Source of the DNA: Candidatus Eiseniibacteriota bacterium
GTDB lineage: Bacteria; Eisenbacteria; RBG-16-71-46
DNA length: 64,000 nt
Assembly (NCBI GenBank): GCA_016710095.1
Contig: JADJLL010000009.1
Span: 62,001-126,000 of the forward strand
Reading direction: 5' to 3'
In this document: positions 27,065-35,098 of the stretch, piece after piece
How the letters are laid out: the number at the start of each line of letters is the position of its first letter
Numbering within the stretch: position 1 is the stretch's first letter
Position numbers and translations under genes: made by a program
The notes under the pieces: generated by a model
What the model was told of the DNA's origin: nothing
Database searches by the model: none
What the model saw: only the letters and a program-made list of their open reading frames with translations

Positions 27065-27727
27065 ATGAAGTTTTCGCTTCCCCTGTTGACGCTCGCCCTC
27101 GGCGCCGTGCTCGCCGTGCCCGCGCTCGCGCTGGACCTGCAGAGCCATCCCAACCAGGTGAATCCCACCCGCATCGTGCAGCCGACTTCGGCGTTCTCGG
27201 TGCTCGGATGCGACAACGGTGTGACGTGGGGCGGCTGGTTCCAGTACGCCGACGACCGGCTCGGCAACGTGTTCGACTTCGGCACCGGTGGCGCGCTGAG
27301 CAGCGTCTCGTTCACGCACTACGACTACGGCACGGTCGGCCCCTACAACTACGACATCGAAGTGTGGGATCCGGCGAGCTGCACGCTCGTCTCGGGCAAG
27401 TACAACCTCGTCGCCGCGAGCAGCGTGTACACGAACACGGTCGAGACCGTGAGCTTCTGCGGCACGGGCATCAACGTGGCCGGCTCGATGTTCGTGGGCA
27501 TCCGCGCGAAGACCTGCAACAGCCCGACCGACTGCTACCCGAATCTCGTGTACGACAACCAGCTCTTCGTCGCGTGCCCGGTGATCATCAACGACGCGAC
27601 CACGGCTCCGGCCTGCTACGACGTCTCGGCCTACGGCGGACCGTTCCTGCTCCGCACGACCGTGAACGAGTGCAGCACTCCGGCGAACGGCACGACGTGG
27701 GGAAAGCTGAAGTCCATCTACCGTTGA
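27065..27727 (+). CDS. Small secreted protein with C-terminal TWGKLKSIYR motif
   Basis: 220 residues, family not recognised. A signal peptide (LPLLTLALGAVLAVPALA) precedes a beta-sandwich-like domain: TWGGWFQYADDRLGNVFDFGTGG, VSFTHYDYGTVGPYNYDIEVWDPASC, and later NLVYDNQLFVAC. Six Cys suggest disulfides. The overall pattern (a 'GNVFDFG' opening, then strands describing an extensible sandwich) resembles secreted hypothetical proteins of this bacterial group. The end GTTWGKLKSIYR matches the protein at 20,676 in nine of twelve terminal positions. AGGAG is seven bases before the ATG. It is followed at once by a terminator, so it is probably a single-gene unit. Confidence 0.62.
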   Translation: MKFSLPLLTLALGAVLAVPALALDLQSHPNQVNPTRIVQPTSAFSVLGCDNGVTWGGWFQYADDRLGNVFDFGTGGALSSVSFTHYDYGTVGPYNYDIEVWDPASCTLVSGKYNLVAASSVYTNTVETVSFCGTGINVAGSMFVGIRAKTCNSPTDCYPNLVYDNQLFVACPVIINDATTAPACYDVSAYGGPFLLRTTVNECSTPANGTTWGKLKSIYR

Positions 27728-27756
27728 TCGGTTCGAACCGGCATCGGTCGGCGTGC

Positions 27757-29631
27757 GTGAGAGGCCCCCTTCGGGGCCTCTCCGCTTTGCTGCCGGCCGT
27801 GCTGTCGCTCGGCTTCGCGCTCGCGCCTGCGCGAGCGGACTGCGCCGCCGCCGTCGTCGAGAAGCTCGTGCTCGTCAGCGTGGACGGACTCGACGCGCGG
27901 CCCGAAGGGCGAGAGGCGCTGCCGGCGCTCTCGGGATTCCTCGCGGCCGGGCACGAACGCTCGCTGCGCTCGCCGCGCGACGCGTTTCCCTCCTGGGTGG
28001 AACTGCTCGCCGGCGCGGACGGCACGCGCACCGGCGTCCGGGACGAGATCTCGGGCGGCTGGTCCTCGGGCGGCCGCTCGCTCGCGACGGCGCTCATCCG
28101 TTCCGGCGTGCGCACGCTCGCGCTGCCCGCCGACCCGCTCGCCCACTCGGAGTCCGGGCTGGCGCAGGGCTTCGAGCGCTACGCCACCGTCTCGCCCGCG
28201 CTGGAAGCCGTCGAACGCGCGGACTCGGCGCTGGCCTGGCTCGAGAGCCCGGGGAAGGCGTTCGTGTGGCTCGCGTTCTCGACCGGCGCGACGACCGACC
28301 CGTGGCGCCGCGCCGACGGCGTGGGCCCCGCGGAAGACGATCGCCGCGCGGCGCGGCTCGCGGAGATCGACCGCGCGCTCGCGCACCTGTTCGCCGCGAT
28401 CCGCGAGCGTGCGCCCGGGGATCGCCCGTCCGTCGTGCTCGTCGGTTGCGGACGTCCCGCGGTGCGCGAATCCGGCGAAACGCTCGTGCCGTTCGCGGCG
28501 GACTTCGCGGGTGCCGCGGTGGCGCCCGCGCGGCTCGCGGACGTCGCCGGCGAGATCGCGCGCGCGATGGGCGCGACGCTTCCGCCGGCCGCGCGTGCCC
28601 GCGCAAGTGTGGCTCGCGCCGATTCCCTCGCGCTGCCGGCCTGCGGAAGCGATCTCGCGCGGCGGCTGCTCGACGCGAGCGTGCCGATGCCCGACAGCGT
28701 CCGCATGGCGGGCTGGGATTCGCTCGCCGCGCGCTGCGGCGGCCGGCGCATCGCACTCGAGCGCGACCTCGCGTGGTCGCGCGCCGGGCGCGAGGTGCCC
28801 GCGGCACGCGGACTCAAGGCGGCCGCGCTCGCCCTGCGCGACGATCCGCGGCCCGCGCTCGCGTACGCGGACCACCTGCTGCGGCACGGTCGTCCCGAAC
28901 TGGTCGCCGACGCGCTTTCGCACGTGGACGCGCGCGATCCGTTCGCCGCGCTCGCGTTGTGGCGCGTCTCGCTCGCCGAGGCGACGACGCTCGACTTCGC
29001 CGCCGCCTCGCGCACCGCGAGCCGGGCGGCGGCGCTCGCGGTGACCACGCCCGCGGCGCGGCGATGGCCTGCCCGGCTCGCGGCGATCGCGGTGATCGCG
29101 GACTCCGTCGGCGCGCGGCCGGACGACGGCGCGCTGCGCCTGCGTTTCGGCCGCGCGCTGCAGGATGCCGAACTGTTCGTGCCCGCCTACACGCAGTTCC
29201 ACGCCGCGCGCGGCCTGCTCGCGGGGAGCGCGGCGCCGGACGTCGCGCTCGCGGAGTGCCTGCTGAGCCAGGGCCGGGCGCAGCACGCGTGGGCGACGGT
29301 GCGGCGTGCGCTGGAGCTCGCGCCCGAGGATCCCGGCGCGCAGGCGCTCGCGTCCGACGTGCTGCTCGTGCTCGGCCGAACGGCGGAGGCCCGCGCGCAG
29401 CTCGAGACGCTGGCCCGAGCGCCCCGCATGGAGCCGCGGCTCGCGTACAACCTCGCGTGCCTGCGTGCATCGGCGGGCGACACCGCCGCCGCGCTGAGCG
29501 CGCTCGAACGCGCCGTGGACGGCGGCTACGCCGACTTCGACCGGATCGAAAACGATCCGGACCTCACCGTGCTGCGCGGTGAGGTCCGGTTTCGTGCCCT
29601 GCTCGATCGCCGTCCGCGCGATCGGCGCTGA
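27757..29631 (+). CDS. Secreted phosphodiesterase/sulfatase-like protein with TPR C-terminus
   Basis: 624 residues from the GTG at 27,757. A signal peptide (LLPAVLSLGFALAPARA) is followed by an alkaline-phosphatase-superfamily-like domain: KLVLVSVDGLDARP (metal Asp), DAFPSWVELLAGADGTRTGVRDE (equivalent of the nucleophile loop, with Ser where Thr/Cys is usual) and LATALIRSGVRTLAL. The metal-site His residues of the family are not obvious, so it may be inactive. The C-terminal half has TPR-like helices, ending YNLACLRASAGDTAAALSALERAVDGGYADF, a common TPR closing unit. The start is uncertain, since a terminator hairpin covers it; TTG at 27,787 or GTG at 27,799 would clear it. Confidence 0.6.
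   Translation: MRGPLRGLSALLPAVLSLGFALAPARADCAAAVVEKLVLVSVDGLDARPEGREALPALSGFLAAGHERSLRSPRDAFPSWVELLAGADGTRTGVRDEISGGWSSGGRSLATALIRSGVRTLALPADPLAHSESGLAQGFERYATVSPALEAVERADSALAWLESPGKAFVWLAFSTGATTDPWRRADGVGPAEDDRRAARLAEIDRALAHLFAAIRERAPGDRPSVVLVGCGRPAVRESGETLVPFAADFAGAAVAPARLADVAGEIARAMGATLPPAARARASVARADSLALPACGSDLARRLLDASVPMPDSVRMAGWDSLAARCGGRRIALERDLAWSRAGREVPAARGLKAAALALRDDPRPALAYADHLLRHGRPELVADALSHVDARDPFAALALWRVSLAEATTLDFAAASRTASRAAALAVTTPAARRWPARLAAIAVIADSVGARPDDGALRLRFGRALQDAELFVPAYTQFHAARGLLAGSAAPDVALAECLLSQGRAQHAWATVRRALELAPEDPGAQALASDVLLVLGRTAEARAQLETLARAPRMEPRLAYNLACLRASAGDTAAALSALERAVDGGYADFDRIENDPDLTVLRGEVRFRALLDRRPRDRR
27759..27782 (+). terminator. Intrinsic terminator of the TWGKLKSIYR gene
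   Basis: A 10-bp perfect stem (27,759-27,768 with 27,773-27,782), loop CTTC, then CGCTTTGC. It overlaps the putative start of the next gene. Confidence 0.65.
29557..29589 (-). terminator. Terminator-like inverted repeat inside the 3' end of the TPR gene, facing the RND operon
   Basis: A 13-bp perfect inverted repeat (29,557-29,569 with 29,577-29,589) lies in coding sequence, about 60 bases past the stop of the convergent RND gene. It is well placed to end that transcript; TTTCG also follows on the plus strand. Confidence 0.5.
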
Positions 29632-29646
29632 TCGCGACGGCCGCCG

Positions 29647-32600
29647 TCAGGCGGCGGGACGCCGTCCGAAGCGCTTCGCGAACCGGTCGAGGTACGTGTA
29701 GAAGACCGGCGTCACGTACAGCGTGACGATCTGCGAGAACGCGAGTCCGCCGACGACCGCGAGGCCGAGCGGGCGGCGCGACTCGGCGCCCGCGCCGAAG
29801 CCGATCGCGATCGGCAGCGTGCCCATGAGCGCGGCCATCGTCGTCATCATGATGGGGCGGAAACGCACGAGACACGCTTCGACGATCGCGTCGGCCGGCG
29901 CCTTGCCTTCCTTGCGCTCGGCGTCGAGCGCGAAGTCGATCATCATGATCGCGTTCTTCTTCACGAGGCCGATGAGCATGATGATGCCGACGAACGCGTA
30001 GATGCTCAGCTCCGTCTTGAAGACGAGCAGCGTGAGCAGCGCGCCGAATCCGGCGAACGGAAGTCCCGAGAGAATCGTGATCGGGTGGATGAAGCTCTCG
30101 TACAGGATGCCGAGCACGATGTAGATGACGAGCACGGCGAGCAGCAGCAGCCACATCAGGCCCTGCTGGCTCGACTGGAACACCTGCGCGGTGCCCGAGA
30201 AGTTCGTGCTGATGCTCGCGGGCAGGACCGCGCGCGCCGTCTTCTCGACGGCCGCGGTGCCGTCGCCGAGCGACACGTTCGGCTTGAGGTTGAACGACAC
30301 CGTGACCGACGGAATCTGCCCCGAGTGGTTCACGGACAGCGGGCCGACCGCGCGCGAGAGCTTCGCGACCGTGCCGAGCGGCACGAGACTGCCGGTCTTC
30401 GAGCGCACGGACAGCAGGCCCAGCGCCGAAGGATCGCGCTGGAACTGCGGCATGAGCTCCATGATCACCCAGTACTGGTCGTTCGGCGTGTAGATGGTGG
30501 AGACCTGCGACGAGCCGTACGCGGCGTAGAGCGCCTGCTCGATCTGCAGCGCCGTCACGCCGAGCGAAGCGGCGCGGTCGCGGTCGATGTCGACCTGCAC
30601 CTGCGGATTGCGGATCTGCAGGTCGCTCGTCACGTCCTGCAGGTGCTCGTCGTCCTGCAGCTTCGACACGAGCGCCGCCGCGGACTCGTACAACGTCGCG
30701 AGGTCGCTGCTCTGCAGCGTGAACTGGTACTGGCTCTTCGAGGGCCGCCCGCCCGTGTTGATGACGGGAGGGTTGATCACGAAGCAGCGGATGCCCGGCA
30801 CCTTCGCGAGCTTCGGCTGCAGCTCGCGAATCACCTCGTCGGCCGAGAGCTTGCGCTCGCCGCGCGGCTTGAGGCGCAGGAACATGCGGCCCTGGTTGCT
30901 CGAGCTGACGCCGCCACCGCCGGCCGTGGACATGAAGTCCTGCACGTTCGGGTCGGCCGCGACGATCGCCGCGACGGCCTGCTGGTGCGCCATCATGGAT
31001 TCGAACGACGTGCCCTCGGCCGTCTCGGTCGTCACCTGCAGCTGGCCGGTGTCCTCGTTCGGGATGAAGCCCTTGGGCACGAGCCGGAACAGCACGACGG
31101 TGCCCGCGAGGATCGCGAGCGAGAACAGCAGCATGAGGCGGCGGTGACGCATCGCGGACTTCAGCGTGCGCTCGTAGAAAGCGTACATCGCCTCGTAGCC
31201 GGCTTCGACCGTGCGGTAGAAGCGGCCGTGTTGCGTCGTGTGCTCGGCGCGCAGGAAGCGGCTGCAGAGCATCGGCGTGAGCGTGAGCGACACGAAGCCC
31301 GACACGAGGATCGCCGCCGAGATCGTGACCGCGAACTCGTGGAAGAGCCGTCCGAGCAGGCCGCCCATCATGAGCACGGGAATGAACACGGCCACGAGCG
31401 AGAGCGTCATCGAGAGGATCGTGAAGCCGATCTCGCGCGAGCCCTCGAGCGCGGCTTCGACCGGCGGCTTGCCCATCTCCATGTGCCGGTGAATGTTCTC
31501 GAGCATGACGATGGCGTCGTCGACGACGAAGCCGACGGACAGCGTGAGCGCCATGAGCGAGAGGTTGTCGAGGTTGTAGCCGAGCTGGTGCATCACGCCG
31601 AACGTGCCCACGACGGACAGCGGCAGCGCGAGGCTGGGAATCACCGTCGCCGGCAGGTTCTTGAGGAACAGGAAGATCACGAGCACGACGAGCAGGAACG
31701 TGACGAACAGCGTGTTCTGCACGTCTTCGACGGAGTTCCGGATCGAGATCGAGCGGTCGTAGAGCTTGAACACCTCGACCGACGCGGGCATCTGCGGCTT
31801 GAGCCGATCGAGCAGTTCCTGCACGCGGTCGGCGACCTGCACCGTGTTCGTGCCCGGCTGGCGCTGCACCGCGAGCACGATCGCACGGTCGCCGTGCACC
31901 CAGCTCGCGACGCGGTTGTTCTGCACGTCGTCGATCACCTGCCCAAGGTCGCGCACGCGCACGGGCGAGCCGTCGCGCCACGCGACGACGAGGTTTCCGA
32001 AGTCCTTCGCGTCCGAGAGCTGGCCGTTCGCCTGGATCGTCGCGGTGCGGTTGCGGCCCCACAGGATGCCGGTCGGCAGGTTCACGTTGCCGCTCGAGAT
32101 CGCGGCGGAGACTTCGTCGATGCCGATGCCGCGCGCGCGCAGGGCGTGCGGGTCGAGCCGGACGCGCACGGCGTACTTCTGCGAGCCGAACACCTGCACC
32201 TGCGCGACGCCGTTCACCATGCTGATGCGCTGCGCGAGCGTGTTCTCGGCGTACTCGTTCAGCCGGGTGAGGCCGAGCAGGCGGGACGACACCGCGAAGA
32301 ACACGATCGGCGAGTCGGCCGGGTTCACCTTCTGGTACGACGGCGGAATGATGCCGGTCGGGAGGCGGCGCTGCGTCTGCGCGATCGCCGACTGCACGTC
32401 CTGCGCGGCGGCGTCGATGTCGCGATCGAGCGTGAACTGCAGCGTGATGTTCGTGTTGCCCTGGCTCGACGACGACGTCATCACGTCGAGGCCGGGAATC
32501 GTGCTGAACTGCTTTTCGAGCACCGTCGCCACGGCCGACGCCATCGTCTCGGGGCTCGCGCCGGGGAGCGACGCGCTCACCTGGACGACGGGGTAGTCCA

Positions 32601-32718
32601 CGTTCGGCAGGTCGCTCACCGGCAGCTGCGTGTAGCCCGCGATGCCGAAGAGCAGGATCGCGATCATGACCAGAGTGGTCGCGATCGGACGCTGGATGAA
32701 GAGGGCGGAGAAGTTCAC
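29647..32718 (-). CDS. RND-family inner-membrane efflux transporter (AcrB/MdtB-like)
   Basis: 1,023 residues, full length. Proton-driven drug or metabolite exporter that works with a periplasmic adaptor and an outer-membrane channel. It begins FSALFIQRPIATTLVMIAILLFGIAGYTQLPVSDLPNVDYPVV, the standard hydrophobe/amphiphile-type start. The proton-relay Asp pair is in LSVGFVVDDAIVMLENIHRH. Two large periplasmic loops and the second membrane half (LLLLAVLVIYIVLGILYESFIHPITIL) are intact. The GTG at 32,718 overlaps the adaptor stop by four bases (GTGA). No outer-membrane TolC-like gene lies nearby. MdtB/MdtC-like pumps are the closest match by motif. Confidence 0.95.
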   Translation of the reverse strand: MNFSALFIQRPIATTLVMIAILLFGIAGYTQLPVSDLPNVDYPVVQVSASLPGASPETMASAVATVLEKQFSTIPGLDVMTSSSSQGNTNITLQFTLDRDIDAAAQDVQSAIAQTQRRLPTGIIPPSYQKVNPADSPIVFFAVSSRLLGLTRLNEYAENTLAQRISMVNGVAQVQVFGSQKYAVRVRLDPHALRARGIGIDEVSAAISSGNVNLPTGILWGRNRTATIQANGQLSDAKDFGNLVVAWRDGSPVRVRDLGQVIDDVQNNRVASWVHGDRAIVLAVQRQPGTNTVQVADRVQELLDRLKPQMPASVEVFKLYDRSISIRNSVEDVQNTLFVTFLLVVLVIFLFLKNLPATVIPSLALPLSVVGTFGVMHQLGYNLDNLSLMALTLSVGFVVDDAIVMLENIHRHMEMGKPPVEAALEGSREIGFTILSMTLSLVAVFIPVLMMGGLLGRLFHEFAVTISAAILVSGFVSLTLTPMLCSRFLRAEHTTQHGRFYRTVEAGYEAMYAFYERTLKSAMRHRRLMLLFSLAILAGTVVLFRLVPKGFIPNEDTGQLQVTTETAEGTSFESMMAHQQAVAAIVAADPNVQDFMSTAGGGGVSSSNQGRMFLRLKPRGERKLSADEVIRELQPKLAKVPGIRCFVINPPVINTGGRPSKSQYQFTLQSSDLATLYESAAALVSKLQDDEHLQDVTSDLQIRNPQVQVDIDRDRAASLGVTALQIEQALYAAYGSSQVSTIYTPNDQYWVIMELMPQFQRDPSALGLLSVRSKTGSLVPLGTVAKLSRAVGPLSVNHSGQIPSVTVSFNLKPNVSLGDGTAAVEKTARAVLPASISTNFSGTAQVFQSSQQGLMWLLLLAVLVIYIVLGILYESFIHPITILSGLPFAGFGALLTLLVFKTELSIYAFVGIIMLIGLVKKNAIMMIDFALDAERKEGKAPADAIVEACLVRFRPIMMTTMAALMGTLPIAIGFGAGAESRRPLGLAVVGGLAFSQIVTLYVTPVFYTYLDRFAKRFGRRPAA

Positions 32719-33926
32719 TTCTTCTTCCCGCCGCGTTCGCCGCCCTTGTCCTTTTCGCCGCCTCCGGCGCCCGCGGGGCCGCGCACGACGACCTTGCTGC
32801 CGGGCGCGAGACGGAACTGGCCGTCCGTGATGACCACTTCGCCGGGCTGCAGCCCCTCGGCGATCACCGCGAAGTCGTCGTCCGAGCGCGCGACCTTCAC
32901 GGGGCGCGGCGAGGCGGTGGAGTCGGCCTCGAGTACGTAGACGTACGTGCCCTTCTGGCCGGCGCTGACCGCGACCGACGGAATCACGACGACGTCCTTC
33001 TGGCGCTCGAGCTCGAGCCGCACTTCGACGAACGCGCCGGGCCACAGCCGGTCGCCGGAGTTGTCGAAGCGTCCCTTGAGCGCGAACGCTCCGGTCGCGG
33101 GATCGACCGCGTTGTCCACGAACACGAGCCGCCCTTCGAGCTCGGTCGAGTCGCCGGCGGCGAGCCGCGCGAACACGCGCGTGGCCGTCGAGCGGTGGCG
33201 GCGCACGGATTCGACGTCGGCTTCGGGCAGCGTGAAGCGCACGTCGATCGGCTGCACGCGATTCACGGTGACGAGCGGCTCGCTCGTCGCGGCCTTCACG
33301 TAGTCGCCGACGTGCACCTTCACTTCGCCCGCGCGACCGGCGATGGGGGAGCGGATCGTGGCGTATTCGAGGTCGAGCTTCGCGCGCTGCACGGCCGCGG
33401 AGTCGGCGGCGACCGTCGCGGCGAGCGCTTCGGCGGCCGCCTGCTTCGCGTCGTAGTCCGCCTGCGAGAGCAGCTGCTGCGCGTGCAACTGCGCGGCGCG
33501 CGCGGCTTCGGCTCGCGCGACGGCGGACTGCGCGCGGTCGCGCGCGAGGGCCGCGTTCGTCTGCGCGAGCGTGGCGCGGAACGGCCGCGCGTCGAGCTCG
33601 ATCAGCGCCTGGCCCGCCTTCACGTCGTCGCCCTCCTGGAAGGCGATGCGCGTCACCATGCCGCCGACCTGCGAGCCGATGGACGCGCTCTCGATCGGGT
33701 CCACGGTGCCGGAGGCCAGCAGGTAAACCGGCATGTCGCGGCGTTCGGCGGGCGCGACCGTGACGGAGGATCGCGGGGCGCGCGGCGCGGTCTTCTTGCC
33801 GCAGCCGCCGGCGGTGAGCGCGAGCACGGCGAGCGCGAGCGCGCCGCAGGCGCCGCAGGCGCCGAAGCGTCCACGGCCCGGGACGCGCGGGAGGCGCGGC
33901 ATCATGAGGAGCTTGGGGAGCGTCAT
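32715..33926 (-). CDS. RND efflux periplasmic adaptor lipoprotein (membrane fusion protein)
   Basis: About 403 residues. An N-terminal membrane segment leads to a lipobox-like ALTAGGC, so the adaptor is probably lipid-anchored in the periplasm. The family signature is present: MPVYLLASGTVDPIESASIGSQVGGMVTRIAFQEGDDVKAGQ (lipoyl half), an Ala-rich helical hairpin (ARAEAARAAQLHAQQLL), IRSPIAGRAGEVKVHVGDYV, and the beta-barrel with RLWPGAFVEVRLEL. The C-terminus is Gly/Lys-rich. The start is uncertain; 33,926 (ATG) gives a sensible lipoprotein signal, and a possible -10 (TATCAT, 33,992-33,987) upstream argues against the longer 34,094 start. It is translationally coupled to the RND gene. Confidence 0.9.
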   Translation of the reverse strand: MTLPKLLMMPRLPRVPGRGRFGACGACGALALAVLALTAGGCGKKTAPRAPRSSVTVAPAERRDMPVYLLASGTVDPIESASIGSQVGGMVTRIAFQEGDDVKAGQALIELDARPFRATLAQTNAALARDRAQSAVARAEAARAAQLHAQQLLSQADYDAKQAAAEALAATVAADSAAVQRAKLDLEYATIRSPIAGRAGEVKVHVGDYVKAATSEPLVTVNRVQPIDVRFTLPEADVESVRRHRSTATRVFARLAAGDSTELEGRLVFVDNAVDPATGAFALKGRFDNSGDRLWPGAFVEVRLELERQKDVVVIPSVAVSAGQKGTYVYVLEADSTASPRPVKVARSDDDFAVIAEGLQPGEVVITDGQFRLAPGSKVVVRGPAGAGGGEKDKGGERGGKKK

Positions 33927-34153
33927 GGTGTGCATTCCGGCAAGAGTGATGAGGAAGAGGGCCGCCGGCCGAAGCCGGGCGTCGCTCATGATAGTGCAGG
34001 AGGTTGCGGCCGGAGTCCGGGACCCGTCAATCGGGCGGGACACCGCGCCCGGAAACTGACATGATGCCGCGCCCCGCGAGGTCCGTTCGCGCACGCCGCG
34101 CGACGAACGCGGGAACGACCGCCCCCAACGCCGAGCGTCCAGCCGACCCCGTC

Positions 34154-35098
34154 ATGTCCCGACCGCCACTCACACGATTCGCGCTGCTCTCCATGGCCGC
34201 CGCGCTCGCCACCATCGCGCTCAAGGCCGCGGCGTACTTCCTCACCGGGTCGGTGGGGTTGCTCTCGGACGCGCTCGAATCGCTGGTCAATCTCGCCGGC
34301 GCGATCATGGCGCTCGCGATGCTCGAAGTGGCCGCGCGCCCCGAGGACGACGACCATCCGTACGGCCACGGCAAGGCGGAGTACTTCTCGAGCGGCGTCG
34401 AGGGCACCCTCATCCTGATCGCCGCGGCGAGCATCGCGTGGGCCGCGCTCGACCGCCTGCGCCACCCGCAGCCGCTCGAGTCGGTCGGCGTCGGCCTCGC
34501 GGTCTCGGCGATCGCCGCGCTGCTCAACCTCGTCGTCGGGATCGTGCTGCTGCGCGCCGCGAAGCGTCACGACTCGATCACGCTCGAGGCGAACGCACAT
34601 CACCTCATGACCGACGTCTGGACCTCGGTCGGCGTCATCCTCGGTGTCGGCCTCGTGGCCGCGACCCACTGGGCGTGGTTCGACTCCGTCGTCGCGCTCG
34701 CCGTCGCCGCGAACATCGTGTGGACCGGCGTGCGGATCGTGCGCGACTCCGTCTTCGGTCTCATGGACACCGCGCTCGACCGTCCCGAACAGGCGGCGCT
34801 GCTCGCCGCGCTCGAACCCTACCGCGTGAACGGTGTGGACTGGCACGCGCTGCGTTCGCGCCAGTCGGGATCGCGCCGCTTCGTCACGCTGCACGTGCTC
34901 GTGCCCGGCGATTGGACCGTGCACGACGGGCACCAGTTGCTGGAACGCATGGAAGCCGACATCCGGCTCGCCGTACCGAACGCACACGTACTCACGCACC
35001 TCGAGTCCCTGGAAGATCCCGCCTCCTACGACGACATCGGGCTGGATCGACCCTCCGCACCCACCGCCACCGGCAGCCCTTCGAGAACGACGTCATGA
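34154..35098 (+). CDS. Cation diffusion facilitator (CDF) family transporter
   Basis: 314 residues with about six membrane helices. CDF proteins export Zn2+, Fe2+, Co2+ or similar against protons. The start (LTRFALLSMAAALATIALKAAAYFLTGSVGLLSDALESLVN) includes the helix 2 metal-site Asp. HPYGHGKAEYFSSGVEG is the family's conserved loop, and AHHLMTDVWTSVGVILG carries the HxxxD pair of helix 5. The soluble C-terminal domain (VDWHALRSRQSGSRRFVTLHVLVPGDWTVHDGHQL) is complete. The first ATG in the frame, 34,061, would add a basic extension and cannot be excluded. Its end overlaps the S1-domain gene by ATGA. Metal specificity is not clear from sequence. Confidence 0.92.
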   Translation: MSRPPLTRFALLSMAAALATIALKAAAYFLTGSVGLLSDALESLVNLAGAIMALAMLEVAARPEDDDHPYGHGKAEYFSSGVEGTLILIAAASIAWAALDRLRHPQPLESVGVGLAVSAIAALLNLVVGIVLLRAAKRHDSITLEANAHHLMTDVWTSVGVILGVGLVAATHWAWFDSVVALAVAANIVWTGVRIVRDSVFGLMDTALDRPEQAALLAALEPYRVNGVDWHALRSRQSGSRRFVTLHVLVPGDWTVHDGHQLLERMEADIRLAVPNAHVLTHLESLEDPASYDDIGLDRPSAPTATGSPSRTTS

